Notes: generated by a model from the letters alone, not told the origin. Counted from the stretch's first letter, positions 26,428-35,107 are shown. The stretch: DNA of 64,000 nt from Desulfosporosinus shakirovi (GCF_020595055.1 NZ_JAJDOO010000007.1:83162-147161); one strand, 5' to 3'. Translations and numbers: made by a program.

Positions 26428-27705
26428 TTAATTTTTCGTCTGATACGTTTTAGCCAATAACTGAACTGGATGTACTACCTCTGCAACCATACCGTGTGTT
26501 TTTAACCCGTAACTTAACTGCATTGTACAGGTTGGGCAACTGGTAGCAACCACTGTAGCTTTGGCGGTTGCGATGTTACTAATCTTCCGTTCAAGAACTT
26601 TCATGGACAGATCGTGATGCATAATACTAAAGCTACCCGCCGAACCACAGCAACGATCCGCTTCCTTCATCTCTTTAAACTCCACACCAGGAATAGCTTT
26701 TAATAGTTCGCGTGGTTGCTTAAAGACATTTTGCCCCCGTTTCAAATGACACGGATCGTGGTAGGTTACCGTGACATTGACTGGATTAGGACCTGGCTGA
26801 ACACCCGTTCTTTCCACCAAAAACTTACTGAGATCATAGACCTTGCTACTTAATTCTTTTGCTTGCTTGTATTCGTCTGTACCTGGCTCAAAAAGCTTCT
26901 GATAGCTTTCCGCTAAAGTAGCCGAGCATGACGAACAATCAGTCACAACTGCGTCCACTTGTGCCGATAGCAAAATCTTCATATTATTTTTGGCTAGTTG
27001 TACAGCTGTATCCGTATCCCCATAGGCTAAATGCGGCATACCGCAGCACTTTATTGCCGGAGTAATCACTTCACAACCATGCCTAGCTAGTACGTCCACT
27101 CCACTCACTGCAACATCTGGATAAATCAAATTCGTCGCACAACCTAAAAAGTAAGCCACACGGAAACGTTTTTTTCCATAGGGTTTAACAACCTCCGGGA
27201 TCCGTCCACGAGCTAGTCGTTTTGAGACATCCGGTAATATTTTTGCACCTGCACTCATTTGTTCTGGCAAATGCTCAATTAGTTTCGATCTTGTCAAAAC
27301 GTTGTTTAACCCCGTCTTTTGATAAAACTTTACGAGCGAGAAAGATGCTTGAAGTAGAGCTGGACGAGTCAAGAATCCTCTAAGCACCAACTTCTTGATG
27401 ATATTTCTATCTAAAACATCATCAAGGTAATCTCTTACTCCCACTATAATCTCATCTGTAATGACCCCTGACGGGCAATTGACAGCACAAGTTTTGCAAA
27501 GTAGGCAACCATAAAGCTTTTCAGCCAGTTCTGCGGAGGCTGTGATCCTTCCTTCTTGAAGGAGCTTTACCAAGGACAGTCTCCCACGCGGTGAATCTGG
27601 TTCTCTTTTTGACTCGGCAAAGATAGGGCAATTCGCTCGACACTCACCACAGCGCACGCATTTCTTAAGTTCCTCGGCAAAATCAACTTGATATGTTGTT
27701 TTCAT
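26428..27705 (-). CDS. GlcF-type iron-sulfur subunit of a 2-hydroxyacid oxidase
   Basis: 425 residues from ATG 27705 (GAGAGG 7 nt upstream). Two N-terminal 4Fe-4S motifs, CVRCGECRANCP and CLLCKTCAVNCP, are followed by two CCG domains (CCGMPHLAYGD, DCSSCS; CCGSAGSF, SCPTC). It accepts electrons from the FAD subunit encoded immediately upstream (4-bp gap) and passes them to a membrane or ferredoxin acceptor, as in glycolate/lactate oxidation. It is the last gene of the organic-acid locus. Confidence 0.87.
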   Translation of the reverse strand: MKTTYQVDFAEELKKCVRCGECRANCPIFAESKREPDSPRGRLSLVKLLQEGRITASAELAEKLYGCLLCKTCAVNCPSGVITDEIIVGVRDYLDDVLDRNIIKKLVLRGFLTRPALLQASFSLVKFYQKTGLNNVLTRSKLIEHLPEQMSAGAKILPDVSKRLARGRIPEVVKPYGKKRFRVAYFLGCATNLIYPDVAVSGVDVLARHGCEVITPAIKCCGMPHLAYGDTDTAVQLAKNNMKILLSAQVDAVVTDCSSCSATLAESYQKLFEPGTDEYKQAKELSSKVYDLSKFLVERTGVQPGPNPVNVTVTYHDPCHLKRGQNVFKQPRELLKAIPGVEFKEMKEADRCCGSAGSFSIMHHDLSMKVLERKISNIATAKATVVATSCPTCTMQLSYGLKTHGMVAEVVHPVQLLAKTYQTKN

Positions 27706-27709
27706 ACGC

Positions 27710-29122
27710 TTACCTCTCAACCCATATCTTACCGGGATTCATGATTCCTTTAGGGTCTATGGCATCCTTGATAATTCTCATGATTTCCAACGCCTTACCA
27801 TGTTCCGCCTCCATAAATTGGGATCTAGTGAAGCCTACTCCATGTTCTCCAGTGGTTGAGCCCTCCAATTCCAAAGCCAGTTGATGAATATCATCGGCAA
27901 CGCGGTGGGCTGCTTCGACTTCTTCCGGCTTTAAAGGATCAATAATGGGCGCTGTATGCATGTTTCCGTCACCAATATGACCATAAATTACGACGAGTGT
28001 GTTATGTTTTGCCCCAATCTCCTTAATTCTACGTAACGCTTCAGGGACCTTAGCCATCGGAAAACAAACATCTTCACCACAAAAAATTCTTGTTGCACCC
28101 GGTTTAACACGAGCTGAAGCAGCACCAATGACTGCACGTCCTTGCCAAAGCTTCGCCATACGCTGAGCGTCCGTGGCCCATTCCACCGAGCTCGCCCGTT
28201 TTTCTGCGATCTTTTTGACTTGCTGCCCCTCAAAGTCGACTGCTGCCTTGCTGCCGTTGATTTCAAAGAATAGGGCAGCCTCTGCTTCCGGAAGCTTTAA
28301 ATCCGGTTGAAATTTATTGGCGGCTTTAATCCCAGAGTCGTCCAATATCTCAATACCAGAAGGTATAATTCCATTCTTAAACACTTCTAAGACTGTGGCA
28401 GCCGCATCATCCAAACTGGAAAACAGCGTAAGCAGGATTCCCCTAACTGGCGGTTTTGGTAGAACTTTTAGTCTGACCTGTGTAATAACCCCTAAAGTAC
28501 CTTCAGAGCCGACGTAAAGGCTCGTAAGATTAATCCCTGAAACGCTTTTCAGTGCTCTGGAGTGTAATCCTCCAGTCTTCATGACCTCTCCATCTGGCAA
28601 GACAACTTCCAATCCCAACACATACTGACCAGTGTTACCAAACTTTACTGCTCGCAACCCACTGGCATTATTGCCTACCATGCCCCCAACCGTCGCCATT
28701 TTTGAGCTTCCTGGGTCAGGTGGGAAAAATAGCCCATAAGGCGAAAGCGCAACATTGAGGTCAGCGTGCACAATCCCAGGTCTTACAACAACTTGCATAT
28801 TACTCTCATCAATTTCCACGATATCCGTCCAACCCGAAAGGTCGAGTACAATACCTCCCTTAACAGCTACACTCCCACCAGTCTGACCGGACCCTGCTCC
28901 CCTGGGTGTAACAGGTATATCATGGTTATAAGCATAGCGCATTATCTTTTGAACTTCCTCAGTTTTCATGGGACAGACAACAACATCAGGATAAAATTCA
29001 TTCAGCTGGGATAAGAAAGAACTGTCATAAGTATAGGTATACCGTTCAAGCTTACTAGAAATTACTTTTTCTGGGCCTAGTAATTCTTTCATATCGTTAA
29101 TCAGTTGACTTTTTCCCACCAT
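27710..29122 (-). CDS. GlcD/D-lactate dehydrogenase-type FAD-binding oxidase
   Basis: 470 residues. The FAD-binding PCMH domain (about 40-220) has PRGAGSGQTGGSVA and FPPDPGSSKMATVGGMVGNN-type motifs. The C-terminal FAD-oxidase domain ends with STTGEHGVG and NPGKIW. It oxidises a D-2-hydroxyacid to the 2-oxoacid, which fits the 2-oxoacid:ferredoxin oxidoreductase in the same locus. The next gene supplies the Fe-S subunit. Substrates of this family range over glycolate, lactate and 2-hydroxyglutarate; none can be chosen from sequence. Confidence 0.88.
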   Translation of the reverse strand: MVGKSQLINDMKELLGPEKVISSKLERYTYTYDSSFLSQLNEFYPDVVVCPMKTEEVQKIMRYAYNHDIPVTPRGAGSGQTGGSVAVKGGIVLDLSGWTDIVEIDESNMQVVVRPGIVHADLNVALSPYGLFFPPDPGSSKMATVGGMVGNNASGLRAVKFGNTGQYVLGLEVVLPDGEVMKTGGLHSRALKSVSGINLTSLYVGSEGTLGVITQVRLKVLPKPPVRGILLTLFSSLDDAAATVLEVFKNGIIPSGIEILDDSGIKAANKFQPDLKLPEAEAALFFEINGSKAAVDFEGQQVKKIAEKRASSVEWATDAQRMAKLWQGRAVIGAASARVKPGATRIFCGEDVCFPMAKVPEALRRIKEIGAKHNTLVVIYGHIGDGNMHTAPIIDPLKPEEVEAAHRVADDIHQLALELEGSTTGEHGVGFTRSQFMEAEHGKALEIMRIIKDAIDPKGIMNPGKIWVER

Positions 29123-29223
29123 ACTTCACCCCTTCTCCCTAGTTCTCCTATCCGTACATTCGGACAGGAACCTTTGCTTCTTGATCAAGCCAAGGCTAGT
29201 ACCCTCTTGATTAAATTTTCAAA

Positions 29224-30390
29224 CTAAATTACTCCTTTAACTGCAGCTAGTGCTACTGTTCGAGGAGAGGCTAAGTAGATACTAGCCTGAATCGATCCGA
29301 TTCGGCCAGGTGTATTCTTGATCGTCGTTGTAATAGCAACATCGCCCTCAGCCAAGACTCCAAAATGTTTGCCCGGACATGGCCCACAGCCTGGGGGCAT
29401 AATAACCGCACCACGTTCTCTGATTAAAGCGCTAATCCCTTGCTCATCCATTGCTTGTGTTACTGCCCTCGATGCTGGTGTCACGATAAAGGTGACATCA
29501 GAGTGCACAGGATACTCCTGCAGAACGCTGGCAATAATCTGCATATCCTCCAGACGACCAGCCGAACATCCCCCAGCTATCGCAACATTAATCTTTACTC
29601 CAGCCAGTTCTCTTGCTGGTTTTACATTGGTTGGTTGAGGCGGAACCGCAATCATAGCTTCAATCTTACTGACATCGACTCCACGTTTGATAGGACCAGC
29701 TTCTTCTCCTTCAGGTACAACAAAAGCAGTAGCGGCTCCCGCCTCAGGCAAGAAATTACAGATCGTCATGCGAGCAGCAGAGGATAAAGAATTGAAAAGA
29801 GATCCTGTTAAACCAACTGCTTTCCCCTTCATATCACTTCCAAATTTCCACAATAAATATAGCCCAATGTCCCTCGGGAGTACCTCTGGCTGTAACTCAC
29901 CGTCAAGTCCTATCGTCAGAAGCTCTGGGACTTGCATCTTAAGCCTACCTGAAACAAGAACAGCAACTAATTCTTCCGGTGTTAAAGCGTAAGCCAGAGC
30001 TCCAAAGGCTCCAGCTGTAGCCACATGGCCATCGGCACCCGCTATGATCATTCCTGGCCAAAGAGGAACCTTCTCTGCAACGATTTGATGTAAGACCCCT
30101 TCGCCATGATTATAAAGAACACACCCTTGTTCTTCAGCAAATTGACTAAATCTGCGCTGAAAACTGCGTTCAGCTGAGGTTGGTGCCGGAAAAGCATGAT
30201 CTACCGTTAAAAGTACCCGGCGTCCATCATATACCTTTTCAGATTGCTTTTCCCAAGCCTCGAGCAATTTGGGACCAGTTCCATCATGCGCCAGAGCTAA
30301 GTCCACTTCGATCTCAACCATGTCCCCTAAGCTTATCTTTTCAATCCCAGCAGCTTTAGCCATATATTTGCAATAAAAATTTTTATTCAC
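29224..30390 (-). CDS. Aconitase/3-isopropylmalate dehydratase-type large subunit, stand-alone
   Basis: About 389 residues from GTG 30390; an in-frame extension to ATG 30459 has no ribosome-binding site. LeuC-like core: VDHAFPAPTSAER, GADGHVATAGAFGAL (usual GDSHTSTHGAFGAL), RMTICNFLPEAGA, and cluster cysteines in GGCSAGRLEDM and PPGCGPCPG. It should hold a 4Fe-4S cluster and dehydrate or isomerise a hydroxy-di/tricarboxylic acid. No LeuD-type swivel subunit lies anywhere in the window, and the Ser of the DSH motif is Gly, so either the partner is elsewhere or chemistry differs. It lies between the permease and GlcD genes, in the same direction. Confidence 0.78.
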   Translation of the reverse strand: MNKNFYCKYMAKAAGIEKISLGDMVEIEVDLALAHDGTGPKLLEAWEKQSEKVYDGRRVLLTVDHAFPAPTSAERSFQRRFSQFAEEQGCVLYNHGEGVLHQIVAEKVPLWPGMIIAGADGHVATAGAFGALAYALTPEELVAVLVSGRLKMQVPELLTIGLDGELQPEVLPRDIGLYLLWKFGSDMKGKAVGLTGSLFNSLSSAARMTICNFLPEAGAATAFVVPEGEEAGPIKRGVDVSKIEAMIAVPPQPTNVKPARELAGVKINVAIAGGCSAGRLEDMQIIASVLQEYPVHSDVTFIVTPASRAVTQAMDEQGISALIRERGAVIMPPGCGPCPGKHFGVLAEGDVAITTTIKNTPGRIGSIQASIYLASPRTVALAAVKGVI

Positions 30391-30502
30391 TCTCAAAATC
30401 CCACCCTGCCTAAGATTGAAATCCAAACTACGAATCCCATCGGTACTTCGGGGGGACATCTTAACGATGCACCCCCAAAAAACGCTTAATCAGTACGCAG
30501 CA

Positions 30503-31840
30503 TTAAATCAAATGAAATATCCACAAAACATAGACTGCAGCCATGGAGAAGACCCCACCAACCAAAGTCACACCGCCATAGGAATAGAGTGCAGGCTTAA
30601 GTTCCATGCGAGACAAGGAGGTGCAAACCCAAAAGTAACTGGAGTTAACATACTTGATGATAACAGAACCAGCTCCAGCTGCGAGCATTGCTGCTTCAGG
30701 GCTAAGGCCTAAGCCTGTGAGCATAGGCGCTACAATTGACGCTGACGTGATAACACCTACTGTTGTAGAGCCTGTGATAATGTTTCCCACAATGCCCAAA
30801 ACGAATGGCAAGAAAATGGAAGGAACTCCAGAATTCAAGACAGCCTGAGCGATAAAATCTACAGCAGGGGTTCCTTTTAAGATTGCACTCAAGGAACCAC
30901 CTAACCCAGTCACCATAATAATCATGGCAGAGTTACGTAGAGCCGTTTCAATCCACTTGTCGTTCTGAACTTTCTTCTGATCTGCATTCGTATTGCGAAA
31001 GGCAAACCAAATACCAATAAGCAAGGCCACCGGCGGCCATCCGATAAAGTTAAAAGCGGTTTTGAAAAGACCATCAGCCATATAGAGATTAGCGACACTT
31101 GCTCCAGCAATTAGAAGCAAAGGAAGTATAATCGGTGTATAAGCTGCTAAGGTTGAAGGAAGTTTAAGTCCTTTATCCGCAAACGATTGGCCGACAAACT
31201 CGTCAGAGGGAGGGGAGGGAATTCTGGGACCTACGATTAAGGCAAACAGCCAACCTGCAATTGATCCCACAAACGTTGCGATAGCACCAAATAGAATAAT
31301 CTTGCCAATATCAGCATTGAGTATCGCCGCAGCGGCTAAAGGGCCGGGAGTTGGCGGAACCATCGCGTGTGTAAGCTGCATGGATCCTACAAGACCAGCA
31401 GACATAACGCTCATGTTGATTCCCGAAGCAAGGGCTGCTGAGTGAACTAAGGGGTTGAGGATAACGTAGCCGACATCTGAGAAGATAGCGAGTCCGATAA
31501 CGAAACCGGTTAATGTCAAGGCTAAAGGCATGTTTTTCTGTCCAACCCAGTCAATCATTTTTAGGGTAATCTTTTCAATCCCGCCGGTCTCTTTAAGCGC
31601 TTCAGCAATGACGGAACCCAAAACGATAACCACGGCGATTGACTTGACAGTACTTCCAAAACCAGATTCAAAGGCCTTAATGAACTCCCCTTGATCTACT
31701 CCTGGGATCAAAGCAAACAGTATAATTGGAATTAGAAGGGCCATGAAGACATGCCATTTGATTTTTGCTATCAAGAAGAATAACAAAGCAATAACTACAA
31801 GGAAGCCGACCAACGTATAGGTAGGATTGTTTAATATCAT
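30503..31840 (-). CDS. GntP-family permease (gluconate/organic-acid:H+ symporter)
   Basis: 445 residues from ATG 31840 (GAGG 5 nt upstream). About 12 membrane segments; the GntP signature regions HAMVPPTPGPLAAA and TGSTTVGVITSASI are visible. The family takes up gluconate, D-glycerate, hydroxybutyrate and similar 2- or 3-hydroxyacids, which matches the hydroxyacid enzymes encoded next to it. It is the likely entry point of the pathway. A small gene and then the oxidoreductase operon lie upstream in the same direction. Confidence 0.87.
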   Translation of the reverse strand: MILNNPTYTLVGFLVVIALLFFLIAKIKWHVFMALLIPIILFALIPGVDQGEFIKAFESGFGSTVKSIAVVIVLGSVIAEALKETGGIEKITLKMIDWVGQKNMPLALTLTGFVIGLAIFSDVGYVILNPLVHSAALASGINMSVMSAGLVGSMQLTHAMVPPTPGPLAAAAILNADIGKIILFGAIATFVGSIAGWLFALIVGPRIPSPPSDEFVGQSFADKGLKLPSTLAAYTPIILPLLLIAGASVANLYMADGLFKTAFNFIGWPPVALLIGIWFAFRNTNADQKKVQNDKWIETALRNSAMIIMVTGLGGSLSAILKGTPAVDFIAQAVLNSGVPSIFLPFVLGIVGNIITGSTTVGVITSASIVAPMLTGLGLSPEAAMLAAGAGSVIIKYVNSSYFWVCTSLSRMELKPALYSYGGVTLVGGVFSMAAVYVLWIFHLI

Positions 31841-31895
31841 GCTTTCCTCACCTTTCATGAAAACTATTCTTTATTCATTTTTGGCAAACTTCGGA

Positions 31896-32045
31896 TTACG
31901 TCCGGTAAATGAGCGGCTTCGGTCTAACCGCAAGTTCTTTCTGTTTATATAAAATATTTTCTAGATTCTGAATACTTAAGTCAGGGCGGAGTCCGGCAAT
32001 TGGCATAACCGGCCCCGTAGCTTTTACATAATAACACATCGCCAC
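31896..32045 (-). CDS. Small uncharacterised protein between oxidoreductase and permease genes
   Basis: A 49-residue frame from GTG 32045 (AGGA 6-7 nt upstream) or ATG 32039 to TAA 31896. Sequence begins MAMCYYVKATGPVMPIAGLR and ends with KPLIYRT. It is cytoplasmic-looking and basic and has no recognised family. It lies 46 bp after the gamma subunit and 55 bp before the permease in the same direction, so it is probably co-transcribed. Whether it is a real gene rests on context and the ribosome-binding site only. Confidence 0.45.
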   Translation of the reverse strand: MAMCYYVKATGPVMPIAGLRPDLSIQNLENILYKQKELAVRPKPLIYRT

Positions 32046-32091
32046 AAAATTTCCTGAGCTTTAACGAATTATATTGAACAGACATCCGTTC

Positions 32092-32529
32092 TTACTCGTT
32101 GACCACTAAAACGTCGCGCTCAGCTAAGACTTTAAGGAAAACTGCCGCTACATCCGAGCTATTAGGTTCAAAGTAAGGGTCCAGAGAAACAAAGGAAGAA
32201 CCATGCAATTTATCCCCGAGAGCATTCTCAGTCATACCCAATGCCATTACCGTTCCATCTGCCTTGATACCTTTGGTCACGTCTATTACATCAAATAAAC
32301 TATTATCCAAAACCACAACTATATCAGGCGACGTATTATTCGCCGAACGTTTCCGAATCGACTCATCCCCTACTCGAAGGATGGAATACATGGGAGCACC
32401 GGGACGCACAGCGGCAAACGCATCAAAGACTTGGACATTCTTACCTTGTCGTAAAAGTTCTTGCCCTATTGCGCGAGAGAGCTTCCCTACTGGTTGCCCA
32501 AATCGGCCATGGAAACGAATTTCCCTCAT
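32092..32529 (-). CDS. 2-oxoacid:ferredoxin oxidoreductase, gamma subunit
   Basis: 145 residues, shorter than the usual 180 or so. The N-terminus IRFHGRFGQPVGKLSRAI corresponds to the family motif RFHGRGGQG, with Phe and Pro in place of two glycines. ATG 32529 overlaps the beta-subunit TGA (TGATG), so it is translationally coupled. With the alpha, beta and delta genes it forms a four-subunit enzyme converting a 2-oxoacid plus CoA to acyl-CoA, CO2 and reduced ferredoxin. The motif changes suggest a specialised paralogue rather than standard pyruvate synthase. Confidence 0.83.
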   Translation of the reverse strand: MREIRFHGRFGQPVGKLSRAIGQELLRQGKNVQVFDAFAAVRPGAPMYSILRVGDESIRKRSANNTSPDIVVVLDNSLFDVIDVTKGIKADGTVMALGMTENALGDKLHGSSFVSLDPYFEPNSSDVAAVFLKVLAERDVLVVNE

Positions 32530-33398
32530 CACTCTTCATCCCCCCCTCGGCCATAGTAGACATTTATACTTTTCTGAAGCTTTACGACCTGTTCAGAGGT
32601 GAGATGTTTGAATCGACCTTGAGTGGTCAGATAATCCGCAACAGGAATAAAGGTTGGCTCAAAAGTACGATTACGAACACCTTCATCCACTTCGTAAAGT
32701 TCAAAAAGACCGCTTTCCACGGCTAACCGTGCATACTCAATGGTTTTCTCCGCCGGAATTTGCCAACCACGATGACAAGGTGCTAGGATATGAATATAGG
32801 AAAATCCAGGTTTTTCGGCAGCTTTTTTAAACTTCGCAATAAGATCCAACGGATATGCAATCGAGGCACTCGCTACATAATCTATTTCATGCGCTTGCAT
32901 AATGGCCAACATGTTCTTCTTCTTGACTGCTTTCCCTTTGGACATGTTACTAGTGATCGCATACATGGGGGTCTGACTGCCCGTCTGTCCGCCCGTATTC
33001 ATGTACATCTCATTGTCATAACACACGTGAATCATGTGTTCATTACGTTCAGCTGCACCCGTCAAGGATTGAAACCCAATATCTGCTGTTCCTGCATCCC
33101 CTGCCCAAGAAACCACATTAACGTCTTCGATTCCCTGTGCTTCTAATGCTGCCCTGATTCCAGAAGATACTGCTGGAGCCATTTCAAATAACGTATGGTA
33201 AAAGGGAATTTGCCACGTCGTCTTAAGGTTTGAGCCACCCAAGGTTGCCATACATGATGCTGGAATTGTAATAATCGTCCTAGAGCCTAAAGCCTTCATT
33301 GCTTGCCTTCCTGCAACGGCTGCACCACAACCCCCACAACCAGCATGTCCTTGACCAAATAATTCCTCTTTCGACAAATCTGCGATGGATATAGCCAC
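32529..33398 (-). CDS. 2-oxoacid:ferredoxin oxidoreductase, beta (TPP-binding) subunit
   Basis: 289 residues from GTG 33398 (AAGGAGAG, 7 nt spacing); a longer reading to 33470 would overlap the alpha gene. The cluster-binding HAGCGGCGAA and the thiamine diphosphate/Mg motif GDAGTADIGFQSL with NEMYMNTGGQ are visible. It contains one 4Fe-4S cluster and the TPP site of the heterotetramer. It lies 13 bp after alpha and overlaps gamma. Confidence 0.88.
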   Translation of the reverse strand: MAISIADLSKEELFGQGHAGCGGCGAAVAGRQAMKALGSRTIITIPASCMATLGGSNLKTTWQIPFYHTLFEMAPAVSSGIRAALEAQGIEDVNVVSWAGDAGTADIGFQSLTGAAERNEHMIHVCYDNEMYMNTGGQTGSQTPMYAITSNMSKGKAVKKKNMLAIMQAHEIDYVASASIAYPLDLIAKFKKAAEKPGFSYIHILAPCHRGWQIPAEKTIEYARLAVESGLFELYEVDEGVRNRTFEPTFIPVADYLTTQGRFKHLTSEQVVKLQKSINVYYGRGGDEE

Positions 33399-33411
33399 GT
33401 TTAATCTCTCC

Positions 33412-34557
33412 TTATAACCCGAACCATTCGGAAGTAATTGCCTGTTGTTCAGTTTTCTCCGAAAGTTCAAGTACCTTCTTGATTTCTTCGGTCGTTACAT
33501 CCCTGCCTCCTAGCCCAAGAATATAACTATTAAGACGTATGGACTGTCCGTATAATGCTGACTTAACTTCGGTTCCTAACGCTCCTCCGAGACCGTAGAC
33601 GATATTTTTGTCACACACGGTAATCAGTTGCACATTCTTAAGAGCCTCACGAAGTGCTTCCACAGGGAAAGGCCGCCAAGCCCTTACTTTTACTAACCCA
33701 ACTTTTCGACCCGCCTTCCGCAGTTCATCTACTACGATTCGGGCATCACTAACCATAGATCCCATAGCTACAATGACATGCTCTGCATCATCCATCTGAT
33801 AAGCTTCGATTAACCCTGACCAATCCCGGCCAAATTCTTTGGCATAATCTGAGGCTACATTGTTAATGACTGTTAGCGCTTGCTCCATAGCTTCATTTTG
33901 ACGAAACTTATAATCCATATAAAATTCAGGACTAGCAACGGTATTTACCCCTTGTGGGTGCTCGACATCAAGGGTCCGGACTCGATTTAAAGGCAAAAAT
34001 TGATCTATTTTTTCCTCATCAGGTATTTCCACTTCCTCTAAAGTATGAGATTGGATGTACCCTTCATAATTCACCATAACCGGCAAACGGATTGTTTCAG
34101 CGATTTTAAAGGCCTGGAGCATATTATCAAGCACTTCTTGATTATTTTCACAAAAGAGTTGAATCCAACCACTTGCTCCTTGAGAAATTGCATCGCCTTG
34201 TTCTGGAAAACGGCTATGCGGTGCCGATAAAGCTCGATTTGCAACTGCCATCACAACAGGTTGACGTAATCCTGCCGTATGATAGACGACTTCCGTCATA
34301 TAGAGCAATCCTTGAGAATTCGTCACTGTAAAAGTCCGGCTACCTGCCAAACTTGCCCCTAGTGCCGCCGCTAAGGCACTATGATCAGACTCAACTCGTA
34401 CAAAACGAGTATTCAACTCACCATCATCAATAAACTTACTAACCCTCTCCATTGCCGGAAAAGCCGGAGTAATCGGGTAATACGCTAAAACTTCAATACG
34501 GGCTAACCTTGCCCCATAGGCCGCTGCCTCACTGCCTGTTAACAATGTTGTACTCAT
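33412..34557 (-). CDS. 2-oxoacid:ferredoxin oxidoreductase, alpha subunit
   Basis: 381 residues. PFOR domain I (GSEAAAYGARLARIEVLAYYPITPAFPA, the substrate-activating pyrimidine-binding domain, cut here only for description) and domain II (residues 245-350, VKVRAWRPFPVEAL). YPITP motif is intact. It lies 12 bp after the delta ferredoxin gene. Substrate may be pyruvate, 2-oxobutyrate or a branched 2-oxoacid; the context of hydroxyacid oxidation points to a product of GlcDF. Confidence 0.88.
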   Translation of the reverse strand: MSTTLLTGSEAAAYGARLARIEVLAYYPITPAFPAMERVSKFIDDGELNTRFVRVESDHSALAAALGASLAGSRTFTVTNSQGLLYMTEVVYHTAGLRQPVVMAVANRALSAPHSRFPEQGDAISQGASGWIQLFCENNQEVLDNMLQAFKIAETIRLPVMVNYEGYIQSHTLEEVEIPDEEKIDQFLPLNRVRTLDVEHPQGVNTVASPEFYMDYKFRQNEAMEQALTVINNVASDYAKEFGRDWSGLIEAYQMDDAEHVIVAMGSMVSDARIVVDELRKAGRKVGLVKVRAWRPFPVEALREALKNVQLITVCDKNIVYGLGGALGTEVKSALYGQSIRLNSYILGLGGRDVTTEEIKKVLELSEKTEQQAITSEWFGL

Positions 34558-34569
34558 TCATTTCCCCCC

Positions 34570-34854
34570 TTAACGGAAAACGCCCTTAACCCCAGAATAC
34601 TCAGGGATCATTTGTATGGCATTCTCTTCACATTCATTCGCACAAATTCCGCACCCTTTACACAACTTTAATGTCAGAACTAATTTACCCTCTTGTTGGA
34701 CTATAGCCCCATCTGGGCAAAACAAGGTGCATTCTAAACAGATATTGCAGTTCGCTAAAATTTCCGGATATTGAATACGCCATGTTATCCCTGTTGGCGT
34801 CTCGACAAGGCTTCCTGCCTTCGCTGTCGGGACAACCGGAAGATTTTTTACCAC
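34570..34854 (-). CDS. 2-oxoacid:ferredoxin oxidoreductase, delta (2x4Fe-4S) subunit
   Basis: 94 residues with CNICLECTLFCPDG and CKGCGICANECEENA. It starts at GTG 34854 behind AAGGAGGG (7 nt). First gene of the delta-alpha-beta-gamma operon, 45 nt downstream of a sigma-54 promoter. Confidence 0.88.
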   Translation of the reverse strand: MVKNLPVVPTAKAGSLVETPTGITWRIQYPEILANCNICLECTLFCPDGAIVQQEGKLVLTLKLCKGCGICANECEENAIQMIPEYSGVKGVFR

Positions 34855-34899
34855 TGATTTTCCCTCCTTTCTATTTTGCTTTCCCTGCTAGCAAGATAA

Positions 34900-34915
34900 T
34901 GCAATATGCATGCCA
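34900..34915 (-). promoter_or_regulatory. Sigma-54 (-24/-12) promoter of the oxidoreductase operon
   Basis: On the minus strand TGGCATGCATATTGCA fits the sigma-54 consensus TGGCACG-N4-TTGCA: the invariant GG and GC are separated by exactly 10 nt. The position 45 nt upstream of the delta start, with a sigma-54 activator gene immediately upstream, makes it convincing. Confidence 0.88.
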
Positions 34916-34943
34916 TTAAAAGACAAAAAGAGCCGAAGCTCTT
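34916..34943 (-). terminator. UUCG-loop terminator of the PrpR-type gene
   Basis: Minus strand AAGAGC-TTCG-GCTCTT followed by TTTGTCTTTT, between the activator gene and the sigma-54 promoter. Confidence 0.75.
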
Positions 34944-35059
34944 CTAATACAAAAATATTCTGTCATTAAGCCTGTGGCACCAATATATGTCCCCTTAATT
35001 AGGTTGTATATTCTAAAGCTTTTCCATGAGGCCTAGTTTACTGTTTCACATAAGCAACA

Positions 35060-35107
35060 TAAAGTGTTCAGTAGTTGAAGCAACCGTTTCAAATACTGAA
35101 CACTTTA
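35060..35107. promoter_or_regulatory. Perfect 14-bp-arm dyad, probable activator (enhancer) site
   Basis: TAAAGTGTTCAGTA (35060-35073) and TACTGAACACTTTA (35094-35107) are exact inverted copies, with an inner near-dyad TTGAA...TTCAA. It lies about 150-190 bp upstream of the sigma-54 promoter, the usual distance for an enhancer-binding protein. A terminator role is less likely because a separate UUCG terminator follows, but is not excluded. Confidence 0.65.

Noticed and set aside
35060..35107. Terminator of the PrpR-type gene
   Set aside because: A better UUCG terminator with a T-run lies at 34916-34943; the dyad fits an enhancer site better.
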